Of a stretch of DNA of 8,265 bases, positions 1 through 6,064 are shown piece by piece. Origin of the DNA: Planctomycetaceae bacterium (GTDB taxonomy: Bacteria > Planctomycetota > Planctomycetia > Pirellulales > PALSA-1355); assembly GCA_005773095.1 (NCBI GenBank), contig SXHT01000247.1:1-8265 (forward strand), given 5' to 3'. Both the position numbers and the translations under genes were made by a program. Within the stretch, counting starts at the first letter, position 1. Every line of letters begins with the position of its first letter. The notes beneath the pieces are model-generated. The model was not told the DNA's origin and did not search any database. It saw nothing but the letters and a program-made list of their open reading frames with translations.

Positions 1-48
1 ATCCAGACGCTGAATCATCGAGTCGTACCTCACGCCTGGCCCAGTCAT
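1..48 (-). CDS. possible start of a downstream gene, cut by the window edge
   Basis: A minus-strand frame is open from position 48 to the left edge. Its first possible codon, ATG at 48-46, overlaps the TGA stop of the oxidoreductase gene in an ATGA arrangement typical of translational coupling; it would read MTGPGVRYDSMIQRLD. An alternative ATG in the same frame at 18-16 has a better Shine-Dalgarno, GAGG at 31-28, nine bases upstream, and would read MIQRLD. Only 6 to 16 residues are visible, so no family can be assigned. It is listed because the operon appears to continue and no terminator is visible after the oxidoreductase gene. It could equally be a chance open frame. Confidence 0.35.
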   Translation of the reverse strand, partial: MTGPGVRYDSMIQRLD

Positions 49-1412
49 ACATTGTCGCGGATGATCCACGGTTCGCGATATTCACGCTTCAACATTGCAT
101 TGGCCTGTTCGTTGCCGCGGCAGGTCTCGGACTTCGGGTCGAAGTCGAGCTTCACGCTGCCCAACCGCAGGCTGATGTTGGCCAGTTGGCACAACAGCGT
201 GCTGCGGTGTCCTTCTTCGATGTCGGCGTTGGGACGCCGATTGTTGCGGATCGCGTCCACAAAATCCTCCTTGTGAACTTTATCAGGAAATCGGCCGAAC
301 TCTTGCGCGGCCACCACCGGTTGACGCTGGTGCGGCCGGGCAAAAACCTGCCAACCGCCGCCGTGCCGCCCGACCATCAGCAACCCTTCGCTGCCGTATA
401 TCTCGATCCGCGTAGCGCATTGCAGCCAATAAGGGAACAGGTCGCCGTCGCGCACCTCGGGATCGATCTTCAGCATGTAAGGAGTGTTGAGCGTGAGCTC
501 AAAACTCATCAGCATGTCACCGTAGTCGAAGAGGGCAACTTGCGTATCGGGCGAATCGAACGCGCAAGGCTGCGTGTAGCGGCCGCCATTGCAAAACACG
601 GTCTTCGGATAATCCTTGTCGATCAGCCACCGGGCGATGTCCATTTGGTGTACGCCGTCGTTGATGATGTCACCGCCCGAGAATTGCCAGAAATGATTCC
701 AACGCAAATGATGGTTGGCGTTGTAGGGGGCCAGCGGCGCCGGGCCGAGCCATTTAGCGTAATCCAGCCCTTGGGGCGGTTCACTGTCGGGAACGGCCTT
801 TTCGCCTGGCCAACTTTTCTGGTTGAACACGCGCACGTAATCAATCTTGCCGAGCTTGCCGTCCCTTATGTATTTCCGAGCTTTGATCAAGTACGGCGCG
901 CTGCGACCCTGCGTGCCCAACTGCACCACGCGGTTGTATTTGCGGGCGGCTTCCACCATCTTGCGCCCTTCCCAGGGGGAGTGACTCGCGGGCTTTTCCA
1001 CGTAAACGTGTTTGCCGGCCTGGCAACCCCAAACGGTGGGAATGGCGTGCCAGTGATCGGGCGTGGCGACAATGATGGCGTCGACCGCTTTGTCGTCCAA
1101 AATGCGGCGGAAGTCATCAGTCGTTTGCGGCGCTTTCTGTCCGCTGGCTTCTACCTGCGAGACGAACGGTGGGAACTTATTCGCGTTGCAGTCGGCCAGC
1201 CAGGCGATCTCACAATCCCCCCGCTCCAGAAATCCGGCCACCAATCCACCCATGCGGCCGCCGCAGCCGATCATGCCCAGCACAATTTTTTCGTTGGGGG
1301 AAGCCGCCGAGGTGCGCCGTACGACGGAATGCAGCACGGATGCACCCGCGACAACTCCTAAACCGGCTTTAGCGCCGGAAGACAGAAACTCGCGTCGATT
1401 GGTTTGGTTCAT
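45..1412 (-). CDS. Tat-exported Gfo/Idh/MocA family oxidoreductase
   Basis: Predicted NAD(P)-dependent sugar or sugar-derivative dehydrogenase, 455 aa from the ATG at 1412. The N-terminus has a twin-arginine signal (NRREFL, residues 5-10), a hydrophobic Gly/Ala/Val stretch and a likely cleavage site near residue 36, so the folded, cofactor-loaded enzyme should be exported. The Rossmann domain follows, with the dinucleotide loop GCGGRMGG at 49-56, an acidic residue ending the next strand (WLADCN), and the family EKP motif at 139-141. The C-terminal domain has GGDIINDGVHQMD at 246-258, where His255 and Asp258 match the usual catalytic-region H-x-x-D. The frame could begin at 1460, but that would overlap the DUF1501 gene and place residues ahead of the signal; the ATG at 1412 has AAGGA seven bases upstream. 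It is the last gene of the cytochrome/DUF1501 block, 10 nt after its neighbour. The substrate is unknown. Family assignment is strong. Confidence 0.93.
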   Translation of the reverse strand: MNQTNRREFLSSGAKAGLGVVAGASVLHSVVRRTSAASPNEKIVLGMIGCGGRMGGLVAGFLERGDCEIAWLADCNANKFPPFVSQVEASGQKAPQTTDDFRRILDDKAVDAIIVATPDHWHAIPTVWGCQAGKHVYVEKPASHSPWEGRKMVEAARKYNRVVQLGTQGRSAPYLIKARKYIRDGKLGKIDYVRVFNQKSWPGEKAVPDSEPPQGLDYAKWLGPAPLAPYNANHHLRWNHFWQFSGGDIINDGVHQMDIARWLIDKDYPKTVFCNGGRYTQPCAFDSPDTQVALFDYGDMLMSFELTLNTPYMLKIDPEVRDGDLFPYWLQCATRIEIYGSEGLLMVGRHGGGWQVFARPHQRQPVVAAQEFGRFPDKVHKEDFVDAIRNNRRPNADIEEGHRSTLLCQLANISLRLGSVKLDFDPKSETCRGNEQANAMLKREYREPWIIRDNV

Positions 1413-1419
1413 GGCGGGA

Positions 1420-1424
1420 TCCTT
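1420..1424 (-). promoter_or_regulatory. Shine-Dalgarno overlapping the DUF1501 stop codon
   Basis: On the minus strand the string TAAGGATCC combines the TAA stop of the DUF1501 gene with AAGGA, seven bases ahead of the ATG at 1412. This decides the oxidoreductase start and suggests that ribosomes finishing the upstream gene can reinitiate here. Confidence 0.6.
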
Positions 1425-2868
1425 AGGTAAGAATTTCTTCAACGACCTTGCCGTGTACATCGGTCAGCCGGAAGCGTCGACCCTGGAAGAAATACGTCAG
1501 CTTCGTGTGATCGATGCCCAGTAAATACAGCAGGGTGGCGTTCAGATCATGAACATGAACTGGACGCTCGGTGATATTATAGGAATAGTCGTCCGTCGCG
1601 CCCAACGTCATCCCGGGCTTGACGCCGGCACCGGCCAGCCAAACCGTGAAGCAGCGTGGGTGATGATCGCGGCCGAAATTGTCTGGCTTCAATTCTCCCT
1701 GGCAATAGACGGTGCGACCGAATTCTCCGGTCCACACGACCAGCGTGTCGTCTAACATGCCGCGCTGCTTGAGGTCTTGGATCAGCGCGGCCGATGCTTG
1801 ATCGGTATCATTGCACTGGCCTTGAAGTTGTTTCGGCAAATCATAGTGCTGGTCCCAGCCCCGATGGAACAACTGAATGAATCGCACGCCTCGCTCGGCC
1901 AGCCGCCGCGCCAAGAGACAGTTAGCAGCATACGTTCCCCGCACACGCGAGTTGGGACCATACATTTCAAAAATGTGATCGGGCTCGTTGGAAACGTTCG
2001 TCAGCTCCGGCACCGAGGTCTGCATTCGATACGCCAGCTCGTACTGAGCGATTCGCGTGGCAATCTCCGGGTCGGCTTGCGTTTGCAGCCGCAGTTGATT
2101 GAGTTGAACCACGTCGTCGAGCATTCTTCGCCGCAACGAATCATCGACGCCGCCGGGATTGGTCAAGTACAACACCGGATCGCCGTTGCCGCGAAACTTG
2201 ACTCCCTGGTGCTGTGTCGGCAGAAATCCGCTGCCCCACAGGCGATCGTAGAGCGGCTGATCGTTGGGACGGCCTGTGCCGAGCGAGATCATTACGACAA
2301 AGCCCGGCAAGTCGTGGTTCTCGCTGCCCAGACCATACGAGAGCCAGGCACCCAGGCTTGGGCGGCCGGCTTGCTCCGCACCGGTGACAAAGAACGTGAT
2401 CGCCGGATCATGGTTGATGGCCTCGGTTTGAAGTGACTTGATGAAGCAGAGGTCGTCTACCACTTTGGCCGTGTGCGGCAATAGTTCGCTGACCCAAGCG
2501 CCGCACTGACCATGCTGGGCAAACTTCACGCGTTGTGCGGCGACAGGAAACTTCGTCTGACCGGCTGTCATGCCCGTTAACCGCTGGTTCATCCGCACCG
2601 AGCCGGGCAACTCTTGTCCGTGCCACTCTTTGAGCCGAGGCTTGTAATCGAATAGCTCCATCTGCGAGGGCCCGCCCGATTGGAACAGGTAGATCACACG
2701 CTTCGCCTTGGGAGCGACGTGAGAGAATCCCAGCCCCGGCTCACTCGCGGCATTGGCAGTCTTCGGGTTCAGCAGCGTAGCCAACGCCGCCGTGCCGATG
2801 CCGGTCGCTGCTCGTCCAAGCAACTGGCGTCGCGTGATGCACTGCGAAAGTTCTAGCTGGGGATCCAT
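1423..2868 (-). CDS. DUF1501 domain-containing exported protein
   Basis: Protein of 481 aa, near full length for the DUF1501 family, which belongs to the alkaline phosphatase/sulfatase-like superfamily but has no firmly established reaction. Residues 10-40 look like a Tat signal: TRRQLLGRA at 12-20, a hydrophobic Ala/Gly/Leu run, then TANA-A with cleavage near residue 40. Family landmarks are the early LFQSGGPSQMELFDYKP (61-77), NHDPAI (152-157), GEFGRT (381-386), GRDHHP (399-404) and HVHDLNATLLYLLGIDH (438-454); the His/Asp/Glu residues there are the likely metal ligands. The ATG at 2868 lies three bases after the TGA of the DUF1549/DUF1553 gene, so the two are translationally linked, although the Shine-Dalgarno is weak. 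DUF1501 genes are habitually paired with DUF1549/DUF1553 cytochrome proteins in planctomycetes, and the pair is thought to act together at the cell surface or in the periplasm. Family assignment is strong; function is open. Confidence 0.93.
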   Translation of the reverse strand: MDPQLELSQCITRRQLLGRAATGIGTAALATLLNPKTANAASEPGLGFSHVAPKAKRVIYLFQSGGPSQMELFDYKPRLKEWHGQELPGSVRMNQRLTGMTAGQTKFPVAAQRVKFAQHGQCGAWVSELLPHTAKVVDDLCFIKSLQTEAINHDPAITFFVTGAEQAGRPSLGAWLSYGLGSENHDLPGFVVMISLGTGRPNDQPLYDRLWGSGFLPTQHQGVKFRGNGDPVLYLTNPGGVDDSLRRRMLDDVVQLNQLRLQTQADPEIATRIAQYELAYRMQTSVPELTNVSNEPDHIFEMYGPNSRVRGTYAANCLLARRLAERGVRFIQLFHRGWDQHYDLPKQLQGQCNDTDQASAALIQDLKQRGMLDDTLVVWTGEFGRTVYCQGELKPDNFGRDHHPRCFTVWLAGAGVKPGMTLGATDDYSYNITERPVHVHDLNATLLYLLGIDHTKLTYFFQGRRFRLTDVHGKVVEEILT

Positions 2869-2871
2869 ATT

Positions 2872-5223
2872 TCACTCACGTGTAATCGTTTCATCCAGGT
2901 TCAGAATCGTGCTGGCGATTACCATGTGCGCCGCCAAATTCATGGCATCGAATTTCGGGTCGTGCGGTGATTTACCCGCCGCCACAAGCTTCCGAGCCTC
3001 GTCTGGACAATTTGCAAATCGCGTTCGGTACTCGTTCCAGGCTTTTTTCAACAGAGCCGCCTCGTCAGGCGCCGGCTGCCTCCCCAAGACCAATCGGAAC
3101 ATGTGGGGCAGTTGGCGATCGGGTGATTCCGGCGATTCTTGCATCACGCGCTCGGCCAATCGTCGCGCCGCCTCGACGTACGTAACGTCGTTCATCAGCA
3201 CCAGCGCCTGCAGCGGAGTGTTCGTTCGACGTTGCCGCACCGTGCAAGTTTCGCGGCTCGATGCGTCGAACACGGCCATCGCCGGCGGCGTGACCGTGCG
3301 CTTCCAAAAAGTGTACAGGCTGCGGCGGTACAGATCACGCCCTTCCGCCACCTGGTAGCCGGAACTCGTGGAGGCGACATCTTCCCAGATGCCTGCCGGC
3401 TGATACGGCATCACCGAAGGACCGCCGATCTGCTCCACCAGCAGGCCACTAGCGGCCAGCGCCTGATCGCGAATCGCCTGGGCCGACAGCCGCAGCCGCG
3501 GCGCTCGCGCCAGAAGACGGTTCTCGGGGTCTTTCTCGAGCAATTGCGGACTGCACGGTGACGACTGCCGATAGGTGGCGCTCGTGACGATCAATCGATG
3601 CATGGCTTTGACGTTCCAATCACTTTGCATGAATTCGACGGCCAACCAATCGAGCAACTCCGGGTGCGTGGGGCGTTCTCCCTGCGAGCCAAAATCGTCG
3701 GGGGTTCGCACCAATCCCTGACCGAAAAATAACTGCCAGTAGCGATTCACGGTTACGCGTGCCGTCAGGGGATGTGCCGGATCGATCAGCCATTTTGCCA
3801 ATCCCAGCCGATTGACCGGGGCGTCCGTTGGCGACGGCGATAAAACAGCGGGTACGGCCGGCGCTACTGCGTCGCCAGGCTGATCGTACACGCCGCGCTT
3901 CAACAAATGCGTTTGGCGGGGTTCCGAAAGCTCTTGTAGCACCATCGTCGTGGGAATGCTGTTTTCAAGCTCCTTGCGTTGCTTTTCCAACTGTTCCATT
4001 TCGGTTTTGGGTGCGGCGTCCGCTGGGTTGGCGGCCAGTCGCGATCGGCAGTTCTCAATCTGGCGGTCGAGGCTCGTCAACTGCTCTTTCTGCTGCTGCG
4101 AAGCAAGCTGAACGATCGGTGCCGCGTTTCCATGGGCGCGGCCCTTTTCAGCAATGTTATTGAAGTACGCGAACAACTGATAATACTCGCGCTGCGTGAT
4201 GGGGTCGTACTTGTGATCGTGGCAACGCGCACAGCCGACGGTCAGTCCCAACCAGACGGTCGCCGTTGTCTCCGTACGATCGGCGACGTACTCAACGAGA
4301 AACTCCTCAGGAATGATCCCATCTTCGTCATTGTGACGGTGGTTGCGATGGAATCCTGTGGCGATTCTTTGGTCCGAAGTGCTGCCTGGCAGCAGGTCGC
4401 CGGCGAGTTGCTCGAGCGTGAACTGGTTGAACGGCATGTTCGCGTTTAGCGCGCGGATGACCCAATCTCGCCAAGGCCACATGGTGCGATGGCCGTCTCC
4501 CTGATAACCATCGGAGTCGGCGAACCGGGCGGCATCGAGCCAGTCCAGAGCCATTCGCTCGCCGTATCGCGGTGATGCCAGAAGCCGATCGACGACTCGT
4601 TCATACGCATCGGCGGCACTGTCGGCCAAAAACGCGTCGACTTCTTCGGGCTTCGGTGGCAGCCCGGTCAGATCCAATGTCACGCGGCGCAGGAGTGTGG
4701 ACTTGTCGGCTTCGGACGATGGAGCCAATCCGTCTTGTTCCAATCGCGCCAACACAAAATAGTCGATTGCGTTACGCGGCCATTGGGTGAGTTTGATTTT
4801 CGGCAATTCGGACCGCTGGGGTGGCGTGAAAGACCAATGGGGTTGCCACTTGGCGCCCTGCTCGATCCAGCGGCGGATCAACGCGATCTGGTCGGCGTTC
4901 ACACTCCGACCGGTCTCAGCCGGCGGCATCCGTTCGTCGTCACTTGAGGAAATGCGCCTGAAAAGTTCGCTTTGCTGCGGCTCGCCAGGTGACACGACCC
5001 GATGCCCGTTGATTTCGGCCGTCAGGTCCTCTTGCCGATCGAGCCGCAGTTCCGCCTGCCGCGCTTGTTCGTCGGGACCATGACAGGCGTAACAGTTGTC
5101 GGAAAGAATGGGGCGAATGTCGCGCGCGAAGTCAACGGTCGATTCCGCTGCCGTAACATCAACAAACGAAAGCCAGGCAAGGCCACCTACTATGACGGCT
5201 TGGGAGAACTTGAGACGGAGCAT
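2872..5223 (-). CDS. cytochrome c / DUF1549 / DUF1553 planctomycete surface protein
   Basis: 783 aa from the ATG at 5223. A Sec-type signal peptide occupies about residues 1-26 (hydrophobic core then VTAAES). The planctomycete cytochrome c (PSC1) domain follows, with haem motif CYACH at 44-48 and RMPP at 98-101, whose Met is the probable sixth haem ligand. DUF1549 spans roughly 150-355 and contains a second CxxCH (CARCHDHKYDPI, from 331). A Gln/Glu/Lys-rich likely coiled coil lies around 372-422. DUF1553 follows from about 472 to 735, with the characteristic RTNTPLQALVLMNDVTY near 666-682, and the end NLDETITRE is family-typical. No LamG or other carbohydrate-binding insert is seen, so this is a short version. 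The frame extends to an ATG at 5292, but that codon lies inside a TATAAT and would put 23 residues before the signal peptide. It is the first gene of the exported block. An electron-transfer role is inferred; the partner is unknown. Confidence 0.94.
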   Translation of the reverse strand: MLRLKFSQAVIVGGLAWLSFVDVTAAESTVDFARDIRPILSDNCYACHGPDEQARQAELRLDRQEDLTAEINGHRVVSPGEPQQSELFRRISSSDDERMPPAETGRSVNADQIALIRRWIEQGAKWQPHWSFTPPQRSELPKIKLTQWPRNAIDYFVLARLEQDGLAPSSEADKSTLLRRVTLDLTGLPPKPEEVDAFLADSAADAYERVVDRLLASPRYGERMALDWLDAARFADSDGYQGDGHRTMWPWRDWVIRALNANMPFNQFTLEQLAGDLLPGSTSDQRIATGFHRNHRHNDEDGIIPEEFLVEYVADRTETTATVWLGLTVGCARCHDHKYDPITQREYYQLFAYFNNIAEKGRAHGNAAPIVQLASQQQKEQLTSLDRQIENCRSRLAANPADAAPKTEMEQLEKQRKELENSIPTTMVLQELSEPRQTHLLKRGVYDQPGDAVAPAVPAVLSPSPTDAPVNRLGLAKWLIDPAHPLTARVTVNRYWQLFFGQGLVRTPDDFGSQGERPTHPELLDWLAVEFMQSDWNVKAMHRLIVTSATYRQSSPCSPQLLEKDPENRLLARAPRLRLSAQAIRDQALAASGLLVEQIGGPSVMPYQPAGIWEDVASTSSGYQVAEGRDLYRRSLYTFWKRTVTPPAMAVFDASSRETCTVRQRRTNTPLQALVLMNDVTYVEAARRLAERVMQESPESPDRQLPHMFRLVLGRQPAPDEAALLKKAWNEYRTRFANCPDEARKLVAAGKSPHDPKFDAMNLAAHMVIASTILNLDETITRE

Positions 5224-5284
5224 ACTGCTTGGTGTTCTTTGCTGAATAAGATAACGCTTGACCGTTACTTCTACCGGCCAGCCA

Positions 5285-5386
5285 CTACCCATTATACCCG
5301 CCCAGCCACGAGTTTTCTCCGACCATGAGCGTGTCGCTGGTGCCGTCGGTCACGTCGGGCAATCGGACCGTGCTGATACGGTTGAA
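5285..5386 (-). pseudogene. remnant of a DUF1559 (H-X9-DG) pseudopilin-like gene
   Basis: The minus strand from 5386 to 5288 reads 33 codons closed by TAG at both ends (5389-5387 and 5287-5285), with no start codon upstream in frame. The core, VRLPDVTDGTSDTLMVGE at 5368-5315, closely resembles the conserved 'ITDGTSNTLMVGE' block that precedes the C-terminal H-X9-DG region of DUF1559 proteins. Neither the N-terminal pilin-like methylation helix nor the H-X9-DG end is present, so this is an internal scrap. Codons just upstream in another frame (FPYRVV, 5401-5384) could be more of the same gene after a frameshift, but that is uncertain. It sits between two operons, 20 nt after the aldolase stop. 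The match is judged from memory of the family; a homology search was not possible. Confidence 0.6.
5291..5319 (-). promoter_or_regulatory. possible sigma70-type promoter for the cytochrome/DUF1501/oxidoreductase operon
   Basis: The minus strand carries a perfect TATAAT at 5296-5291. The hexamer 17 bases upstream, GAGAAA (5319-5314), matches TTGACA at only three of six positions, and there is no extended -10 TG. Transcription would begin near 5284, giving a leader of about 60 nt before the ATG at 5223. Position, strand and spacing fit, but the hexamer is also explained as Tyr-Asn codons of the DUF1559 remnant, so it could be coincidental. Confidence 0.35.
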
Positions 5387-5406
5387 CTACGCGGTAAGGG
5401 AATCTC

Positions 5407-6063
5407 TCAGTGCCTGGCGAGATCGCGGTAGTCACGCAGTCGCTTTCGGACGGCGGTAAAATCGTGTGACTCAAGAAGTTCGCGCGGGATCAGCCGGCTG
5501 CCCATCGGGGCAATGACCGAGGGCATGTTCTTCCAGTGCAGATAGTTTTCGTGTGTCACTTCACCCGTTGGGCAGAACGCGATTCCGGGAAAACAGCTGG
5601 AAAGAGCTTGCACGTAATCGATCGTCAAGCCGTACACCGGGCAGAGCTTCAGCACTTGAATTTCCAGTCGCAATTCGTCGAACGCATCCAGCACGTCCTG
5701 CACGTCTTGAAAGGTTTGGACCCCTGGAATGTACGGGATGTCCGCGCTCGCGCAAAGCTCAAGCACGCGACGACTGAAAGCGGGTGAGACCAGAAAATCG
5801 GGCCGCAGCCCCAACGCCTGTTTTGCAGCCGAAGCGGTTTTGATGGTCCCGATTCCCCAGCGAATCAACTTTCGCTCGGGTTGTGCGGCAATCCGCTCAA
5901 ATGCTCGCAGCAATTCGTCGAGGGGACGCGCCAGCAACTCGATCGCGGGATAATGCTCGTCATGCAACGCGCGCGCGTAGCCGCATAACGTCTCGACGCT
6001 TGTCGGAAAAGCTGTTGGCACAAAGGGTGCGTCACGCAGGATCTTGTAAAGCGCCTGATGCAT
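5407..6063 (-). CDS. KDPG/KHG aldolase family protein (class I aldolase)
   Basis: Cytoplasmic protein of 218 aa, the usual length for 2-keto-3-deoxy-6-phosphogluconate / 4-hydroxy-2-oxoglutarate aldolases, which cleave 2-keto-4-hydroxy acids to pyruvate plus an aldehyde. By comparison with E. coli Eda, Glu42 in AIELLARP is the catalytic acid/base, Arg46 the carboxylate-binding Arg, Thr73 lies in GIGT (usually GAGT), IPGV at 112-115 is conserved, and Lys139 in VLKLCPV is the Schiff-base lysine. The FCPTG strand is present, but the normal TGG is TGE (Glu168), and the GGSW loop reads MGSR (187-190); both loops normally hold the substrate phosphate. The catalytic machinery is therefore intact while the phosphate site differs, so a non-phosphorylated or otherwise different substrate is plausible. 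The ATG at 6063 is one base after the TAA of the dioxygenase gene, so the two are coupled; the Shine-Dalgarno is weak. Family assignment is confident, substrate unknown. Confidence 0.88.
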   Translation of the reverse strand: MHQALYKILRDAPFVPTAFPTSVETLCGYARALHDEHYPAIELLARPLDELLRAFERIAAQPERKLIRWGIGTIKTASAAKQALGLRPDFLVSPAFSRRVLELCASADIPYIPGVQTFQDVQDVLDAFDELRLEIQVLKLCPVYGLTIDYVQALSSCFPGIAFCPTGEVTHENYLHWKNMPSVIAPMGSRLIPRELLESHDFTAVRKRLRDYRDLARH

Positions 6064-6064
6064 A

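Larger units (their letters stand above)
5224..5406. other. inter-operon gap
   Basis: This 183-nt stretch is the only non-coding gap of note in the window. It holds the DUF1559 remnant, the TATAAT described separately and the presumed leader of the cytochrome gene. No T-run following a stable stem was seen, so no intrinsic terminator is called after the aldolase gene. A 60-codon minus-strand frame (5474-5292) crosses it but overlaps the aldolase 3' end and resembles nothing. Confidence 0.6.

Noticed and set aside
186..1361. 391-codon open frame on the plus strand
   Set aside because: It lies entirely opposite the oxidoreductase gene, reads as low-complexity Arg/Val/His-rich protein with no family motif, and arises from codon bias on the opposite strand.
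1413..1460. Longer N-terminus for the oxidoreductase
   Set aside because: It would overlap the DUF1501 gene and put 16 residues ahead of the twin-arginine signal, while the ATG at 1412 has a good Shine-Dalgarno.
1777..2436. 219-codon plus-strand frame
   Set aside because: Antisense to the DUF1501 gene, with no recognisable domain; a shadow frame.
5340..5362. Imperfect inverted repeat as a terminator
   Set aside because: The stem is short with a central mismatch, no T-run follows, and the bases are explained by the DUF1559 codons.
5292..5474. 60-codon minus-strand frame across the inter-operon gap
   Set aside because: Overlaps the 3' end of the aldolase gene, has Arg/His-rich composition and no motif; the coding trace in this gap is in another frame (the DUF1559 remnant).
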